Assembly: GCF_017916365.1 (NCBI RefSeq)
Contig: NZ_JAFMSU010000003.1
Coordinates: forward strand, 1,116,001-1,180,000
DNA: 64,000 bases
Direction of reading: 5' to 3'
DNA from: Rufibacter roseolus
Lineage (GTDB): Bacteria; Bacteroidota; Bacteroidia; Cytophagales; Hymenobacteraceae
In this document: piece by piece, positions 59,109 through 64,000 of the stretch
How the letters are laid out: each line of letters begins with the position of its first letter
Numbering within the stretch: position 1 is the stretch's first letter
Translations under genes and position numbers: made by a program
Notes under the pieces: generated by a model
Databases searched by the model: none
Told to the model about the DNA's origin: nothing
Seen by the model: the letters and a program-made list of their open reading frames with translations, nothing else

Positions 59109-62102
59109 TTAAAATTCTACAGATATACCGCCAGTGATGGTTCTTGGATTAGGATAGGCGTTCAGGTTCTGGCCTGTATTCTCTGGATCATCGCCCCGGT
59201 AATTTGTGAAGGTAGCCAAGTTCAAGCCCTGCACGAACATGCTTATGGACGGGATACGGATGCGTTCAGAAAGTGCTGTTGGCACTTTATAGCTTAGGGT
59301 TACTTGCTTCAAACGGATGTAAGATCCTTCCTCAATAAATCTGTTTGAGAAATCAGAATGATAGAATCCGCCTGGCTCAAGTTCACCTTCGTACGGACGA
59401 GGTACCCAAGTCATATGACCGGGTCTAATCCATCTGCTTAACTGTGAAGTAGCCTGGTTTTCATTTGCAGATCCTGCCTGCTCCAATACCTGACCGGTTT
59501 GGATGAACCCGTCTCTGCCATACTCATACTGAAATAACACATCCAATGACAAACCTTTGTAAGACAAGGTTGTTCCGGCACCACCAAAGGCATCTGCGTT
59601 CTGGTCGCCTACAAAGTCCTGGTCTGCAGTAGTTGGGCTATAGGTAATGTTTCCGTTTCTGTCATAGAACATAGGACGGCCATCTGCTGGGTTAACCCCT
59701 GCCCATTTGTAAGTGTACATCAGGTAAAGCGGTTTGCCTACTACATAGGTGTTTCCTATACGGTCTCCCACGTTCAAAGAGAGGAGCTTGTTTTCAGTTA
59801 AACCAATATTGAAAGTAGTAGACCATCTGAAATCACCTGCATCTACGTTGATAGTAGTGATCTCAAAATCAATCCCCTTTTGCTCTATTTCACCGCCATT
59901 TTCTGTGATACCAGCCGGAAACGCATCAGATGGTAACTGTCTTGACAAGATCAGGTCAGTGGTGTTTTTTCTGTAGATATCGAATGAACCAGAGACTCTG
60001 TTGTTAGCCACCGAGAAGTCTAACCCTAAGTTCACCTGCTTGGAGCTTTCCCATCCAAAATCAGCATTCGCCAATTGGGTAGGACGAATTCCTGGCTGAT
60101 CATTGTACTGGCCGCCGTTGCCAAACAGACCAAGGGAGGTGAAATCACCAGTAGGCTGAGAACCTACTACCCCGTAACTCGCTCTCAGTTTCAAGTCATT
60201 TACGAAGGCAAGATCTTGCATGAATTCCTCACCTGAAATACGCCATCCGGCAGATAGTCCGTAGAACAGACCCCATTTGTTGTTAGCACCGAATCTGGAA
60301 GACCCGTCATAACGCAGGGTGGCAGAAGCCAGGTACTTTGACTTATAGTCGTATTTGAAATTACCAAAGAAGCTGGCCACTTTGTAACCTCCAAAGACAG
60401 AACCAACAGAAGTAGGCGTGGCTGCGCTGCTGAGCAATCTAAACAAAGGACTGGCAAAACCAGATCCACCAGAGCTCAACGTAGTGTTGTCTACTTGACG
60501 ATACTCAAAACCTCCCAAAGCGCCCACATTGTGTACCTCAGCAAATTTCTTGTTGAAGTTTAAGGTATGGCTGGTAGTCCAGTTTATTCTTCTGTCAAAA
60601 GACTCATTGGCGGTACCCGTTGGAGCATAGATAGGCAGAGAAGTTGGTCTGTAGTTTCGGTTCTTGGCATCTGAGAAATCTATCCCTGCAAAAGCCCGGA
60701 AACGCAAACCAGGTACAATGTCATAATTGATGGCCATATTACTTACGGTCTGAGCAATGTCGGTCATCCTGTCCTCTTCATACAGAGACTGCACAATGTT
60801 CAGGTTGTAAGCGTTCCGGATGTTTTTATTGAAGGTTCCATCTTCGTTATAAACACTGTTATAAGGCGGGATGAACAAAGCACCTGTGAACGGAGTGTTG
60901 GTAAAGAACCCAACGTTAGTTGTAGGACCTTTAGATTTTGAACCAGTCAGACCTAAAGTGGTTTCTAAGGAAAACTTATTTGACAGTTTGTGGTCAATGT
61001 TTGCTCTTACTGTACCACGGGTAAAATCAGAATTGATGATAGTACCCTCTGTTTTGTTAAAAGAGCCCGAAATAAAGAATCTGGTCTTTTCATCACCACC
61101 ACTGGCAGAAAGATCATACTGCTGTACTTTGCCTTTTTGGGAGATGGCGTCATACCAATCCGTAGAAGGAATAGAAGTTGGCACTCCACCAGGGAAAACA
61201 GCTGCAGCAGCTGCGGCTAGACCTTCCTCACGTGTGAAACCTCTACGCAGATATTGATTAACGTAAGCTTCTTGTTTCAAAGCATAATACCATGAAGCAT
61301 CCAAGACCTCATAAGGGTTATACATTTCATTAACCCCATACTGGCCAGAAACCTTAATTCGGGTCTTGCCAGACTTTCCTCTTTTAGTGGTAATGATCAC
61401 AACCCCATTAGCTGCCTGAGAACCGTAGATTGACGCACTTGCTGCATCTTTCAACACTTCAATGGTTTCAATATCTGCCGGGTTAATGGAAGAAAGCACG
61501 TTAGCGGAAGTCTGGGAAGAAGCACCACCTGGGCTTATTTGAACCCCATCTACTACGTACAAAGGTTGTGTGGAACCGTTGATAGTAGCAGCACCTCTAA
61601 TGTTAACGCTAATTCCACCACCAGGCTGACCACTTTGAGAAGTAACCCGCACACCAGCTAAGCGGCCTTGCATGGCTCTGTCAAAGGTTTGAGTTGGCAA
61701 ACTTTCAATAGCCGCACCTTTAATAGAAGTGATAGCACCAGTTACTTCTCTTTTTTCCTGCGGAGCACCGTAGCCGGTTACTACCACTTCAGAGATTGCA
61801 CGGGAGTCAGTGGCTAAACGGGCGTTTACCGTTGAAGATGCCCCAAGCACAATTTCCTGGCTTGAATACCCAATAAAGGAGAACACCAGGGTACCGCCTG
61901 AACTGGGCACATTAATAGTGTAGGAACCGTTCACATCCGTTGGAGAGGCTGTGCTGCTCCCTTTGAGTTGAACTGTTACGCCAGGCATTCCCTCACCTGT
62001 TTGCGCGTCAGTCACTCGTCCTGTTACAGTTCGTGTTTGTGCCCACGCTTGGGTAAGAAGCGTCAGCATAAACACTAAACTAAAGAGTAGTGTTTTCTTC
62101 AT
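59109..62102 (-). CDS. SusC/RagA-family TonB-linked outer-membrane protein
   Basis: 997 residues. Signal peptide to WAQ (about 22); carboxypeptidase-D-like N-domain (VTGRVTDAQTGEGMPGVTVQLKG); TonB box region SEVVVTGYG; plug (VNIRGAATINGSTQPLYVVDGVQI); 22-strand barrel ending in ITGGISVEF. It imports substrate captured by SusD, driven by TonB-ExbB-ExbD. First gene of the cassette, with an exact consensus promoter upstream. Confidence 0.96.
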   Translation of the reverse strand: MKKTLLFSLVFMLTLLTQAWAQTRTVTGRVTDAQTGEGMPGVTVQLKGSSTASPTDVNGSYTINVPSSGGTLVFSFIGYSSQEIVLGASSTVNARLATDSRAISEVVVTGYGAPQEKREVTGAITSIKGAAIESLPTQTFDRAMQGRLAGVRVTSQSGQPGGGISVNIRGAATINGSTQPLYVVDGVQISPGGASSQTSANVLSSINPADIETIEVLKDAASASIYGSQAANGVVIITTKRGKSGKTRIKVSGQYGVNEMYNPYEVLDASWYYALKQEAYVNQYLRRGFTREEGLAAAAAAVFPGGVPTSIPSTDWYDAISQKGKVQQYDLSASGGDEKTRFFISGSFNKTEGTIINSDFTRGTVRANIDHKLSNKFSLETTLGLTGSKSKGPTTNVGFFTNTPFTGALFIPPYNSVYNEDGTFNKNIRNAYNLNIVQSLYEEDRMTDIAQTVSNMAINYDIVPGLRFRAFAGIDFSDAKNRNYRPTSLPIYAPTGTANESFDRRINWTTSHTLNFNKKFAEVHNVGALGGFEYRQVDNTTLSSGGSGFASPLFRLLSSAATPTSVGSVFGGYKVASFFGNFKYDYKSKYLASATLRYDGSSRFGANNKWGLFYGLSAGWRISGEEFMQDLAFVNDLKLRASYGVVGSQPTGDFTSLGLFGNGGQYNDQPGIRPTQLANADFGWESSKQVNLGLDFSVANNRVSGSFDIYRKNTTDLILSRQLPSDAFPAGITENGGEIEQKGIDFEITTINVDAGDFRWSTTFNIGLTENKLLSLNVGDRIGNTYVVGKPLYLMYTYKWAGVNPADGRPMFYDRNGNITYSPTTADQDFVGDQNADAFGGAGTTLSYKGLSLDVLFQYEYGRDGFIQTGQVLEQAGSANENQATSQLSRWIRPGHMTWVPRPYEGELEPGGFYHSDFSNRFIEEGSYIRLKQVTLSYKVPTALSERIRIPSISMFVQGLNLATFTNYRGDDPENTGQNLNAYPNPRTITGGISVEF

Positions 62103-62146
62103 GTGTTTTTTGGTTTGTTTGTAGAGATATGATTTTGTTTGATAAC

Positions 62147-62177
62147 CAAATATATACTTATTAGATACTTTAACAAA
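62147..62177 (-). promoter_or_regulatory. Exact consensus promoter of susC cassette
   Basis: TTTG (62174-62177), exactly 19 bp, then TATATTTG (62147-62154) on the minus strand: a textbook Bacteroidota sigma-A promoter. Start near 62140, leader about 38 nt. No ECF-type or hybrid operator is evident. Confidence 0.8.
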
Positions 62178-62686
62178 TTCTTAACATTCTATTTTTCACT
62201 AGTTTCCACCCATTTAGCAGCTACTTAACCCTGTTTAAGCAAAGGAATAATCAGGGCTTTTCTTGATTTTATAAATTCGCCTGCTTTGCACCTACAACTT
62301 TTAAATAATATCATTTAGACGCCAGATATCTTTAACAAAGTCTTAATCTATTTTTCTCTGAGTTACTATAAATAATTTTCAAATATTTTTTTTCTGAAAG
62401 GTCATATGGAAGGGGCTCAAAAGCACCCCTTAATAAATTATGCGTAAGCCTGCAAATAGATCTTTAAGTTTTGGAGTGCCCTATTTCTCACACTATATAT
62501 AATAGTGTCCGGCTGGGGCTCTCTAGTATTTTAGAAGTAAAACCCCAGAAGTTTTTATGAGCAAACCCTGATCACAGCGCGGCTTAGGCATAAACATTGA
62601 CTCGTTCAGACGGCCAAGGCCCTGCCAAAACAGACAGAGCCTTTATACAGAAAGCCTTCCTTACCTATGCATAACCTTTAAAATGG

Positions 62687-62725
62687 GTGTTTAAGGGCCG
62701 TTTTGCTGGAAATTGAGTAAAATAG
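62687..62725. repeat. 40-bp palindromic element, copy 19
   Basis: GTGTTTAAGGGCC, GTTTTGCTGGAAATT, GAGTAAAATAG. In the middle of the 1.1-kb gene-free stretch 62178-63154, which is AT-rich and shows no other feature I can name. Confidence 0.6.
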
Positions 62726-63154
62726 CATCAGTCCTGAAACTGAGGTAACCTAGGACACTGCAATAATTAAAGGCAAGCCAAGAATAGCTTTGAAATGATG
62801 AATGGCTTAAAAATTACTTACTTCCTCTTCAACCACTATGGCAGAAATCTCTAATGCAAGTGTGGATTATAAATGATACGGGTTTAGAGCACCTCTGTCT
62901 GCAATACAAGGTGGGGTATAGTAGAAGATATGAAAGAGTGCATTATAAGAAGCTATTAATCCGTAAAAACTTCAGCCAAAGCTTCTGCCTTTACCAATCT
63001 TCTAAATATTAGAATAGTGGCTTAGGCCTTTTAACTTAAATAAATAAGGAAAATGCTTTTTTTTCCTTTAATAAAAAACACATAAGTTATTACCCATCAG
63101 TAATTTATAAAAATAGGAGAAAATAAAATTCCCAATTAACATGTTATCAAAAGC

Positions 63155-63188
63155 AAAAAAGCCCCGGAATATATTCCGGGGCTTTTTT
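63155..63188 (-). terminator. Terminator after the second cassette
   Basis: Perfect palindrome: AAAAAAGCCCCGGAAT with its complement and two central bases. It follows the 63209 lipoprotein gene on the minus strand with a T6 run. Confidence 0.9.
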
Positions 63189-63208
63189 ATAATCTAATTT
63201 CTTATGAA

Positions 63209-63772
63209 TTACAATTGGCTAATGTTAATGCCTATGCGATCATAGTTAGGACTTGGCATCAGCACTTCGTTTCCGCGGAGTTCAAGCACAAGGCGTACTG
63301 CAGTTGGAGCAGTGCCAGTGGCCGGTCCTGGGTTCAGGATCGGAATCTCCACATACCCGAAGCTAGAGTTAGCAGGGATGGTAACAGTACCAGATAACGG
63401 GCCATAATGGGTTCCTTGCACAGCAGTAGTTTCATCCTGAACTACCACATAAGACACCGTCTGGGCTTCGCTTCTCTGGGCTCCTACTAAGTTCACCCGC
63501 AGTCTGAACATGCCGTTGGTAGCTGCCCAGGTTCTGGTGATTACCGTATCTGCCGCAAAGCTGGTAGTAGCAGAAGTCAAGACACTTCTTCCGTACTGTG
63601 GTCTGCGCAGCAACAGCGTGTAATCTTTAACTACTTTGTCTACTGTAGATTTAGCGTTGTATGCCGCAGCATCAAACTCCACCATGCTTTTTTCCCATAG
63701 AACCTCATCGTTCTCTATGCAGGAGTTAAGCAATAGTGTAGCAAAAGCAAAAAAATATAATAATCTCTTCAT
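63209..63772 (-). CDS. Lipoprotein of second SusCD cassette (DUF4843-like)
   Basis: 187 residues. Lipobox LLNSC (Cys about 18). Paralogue of the 56967 lipoprotein (VTIPANSSFGYVEIP, LELRGN, PNYDRIGINI). It follows the partial SusD gene by 11 bp. Likely an accessory surface lipoprotein. Confidence 0.82.
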   Translation of the reverse strand: MKRLLYFFAFATLLLNSCIENDEVLWEKSMVEFDAAAYNAKSTVDKVVKDYTLLLRRPQYGRSVLTSATTSFAADTVITRTWAATNGMFRLRVNLVGAQRSEAQTVSYVVVQDETTAVQGTHYGPLSGTVTIPANSSFGYVEIPILNPGPATGTAPTAVRLVLELRGNEVLMPSPNYDRIGINISQL

Positions 63773-63783
63773 TTTAATTTCTG

Positions 63784-64000
63784 TTAATATCCGCTGTTTT
63801 GCTTCAGATTAGGATTACCATTCACATCAATGGTTGGGATAGCAGGTAGAATCACGTCCTCAGTAAAGGCAACAGTAGTTCCTAATGCAGGCTTAGAGAT
63901 GTCCATTCCTAAACGCTTAAGATCAAAGAACCTATGACCTTCAAAAGCAAACTCTAACCGGCGCTGCAACAAGATTTCGTTTTTCAATGCCTGATCAACG
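63784..64000 (-). CDS. SusD-family lipoprotein, C-terminal part
   Basis: The frame is open to the window edge (about 71 residues). RRLEFAFEGHRFFDLKRLGMDI is the SusD C-terminal signature, and it ends NPNLKQNSGY. The rest, and the SusC that should precede it, lie beyond 64000. The TTG at 63987 is internal, not a start. Confidence 0.88.
   Translation of the reverse strand, partial: VDQALKNEILLQRRLEFAFEGHRFFDLKRLGMDISKPALGTTVAFTEDVILPAIPTIDVNGNPNLKQNSGY

Noticed and set aside
2566-62725. A strand bias of the 40-bp repeat, as for replication-oriented motifs
   Set aside because: Most copies first seemed to point one way, but comparing both halves showed an imperfect palindrome, so no orientation can be assigned.
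62178-63154. A small gene or RNA in the 1-kb gap
   Set aside because: No frame with a credible start, and no tRNA-like or other structured pattern apart from one palindromic element.

Overview
The window reads as chromosomal DNA of a Bacteroidota bacterium. Hymenobacteraceae (Rufibacter/Pontibacter-like) is my best guess. The evidence is SusC/SusD pairs, many SPII lipoproteins, a type IX secretion C-terminal domain, a 64-residue ribosomal protein S21, few Shine-Dalgarno sites, and promoters of the TTTG-N19-TAnnTTTG type (exact in front of susC at 62147-62177). The genus is inference. I see no prophage, CRISPR array, rRNA or tRNA.

Layout. 1-2.6 kb: end of a TonB-dependent receptor and a beta-propeller lipoprotein, possibly a BtuB/BtuG-like pair. 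2.7-4.4 kb: a small lipoprotein, a very hydrophilic disordered protein and a small membrane protein. 4.5-11.6 kb: a metal (copper) homeostasis island with an HMA-AraC fusion regulator, two 16-cysteine copper-storage-type proteins, a CDF exporter, a CzcO-like flavoprotein, CopA and a small HMA protein. 12.7-19.1 kb: SelO, an Anbu proteasome homologue coupled to a transglutaminase, and a P2-type cation ATPase. 19.2-25 kb: YciI-like protein, FAD/NAD(P)-binding protein, B12/radical SAM protein, a REP-associated transposase between perfect 52-bp inverted repeats, and a GNAT enzyme. 25.2-29.2 kb: a paoABC-type molybdenum aldehyde oxidase operon. 29.2-37.2 kb: lipoproteins, a T9SS cargo protein, UvrB, and an ECF sigma factor with its membrane partner. 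37.3-41 kb: operon of TPR protein, phosphosulfolactate synthase, DedA and AroE. 41-46.1 kb: exopolysaccharide operon (export lipoprotein, tyrosine autokinase, CpsB-type phosphatase, SDR). 46.4-50.6 kb: acyl-CoA dehydrogenase, rpsU-xerC-hpf, metK. 50.8-56.9 kb: two PAP2 paralogues, S9 peptidase, amidase. 57-64 kb: one complete SusC/SusD/lipoprotein cassette and the end of a second.

The most unusual signal is an imperfect palindrome of about 40 bp that I count about 22 times, roughly once per 3 kb. It lies mostly at gene ends, often shares an arm with an intrinsic terminator, and in a few places is read as protein. I do not recognise it as a named family. The second is a two-site TGTAAC operator placed identically, 27 bp from the -7 box, in front of both the CDF exporter and copA. 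The third is the REP transposase unit, whose right arm supplies the last base of a neighbouring stop codon.
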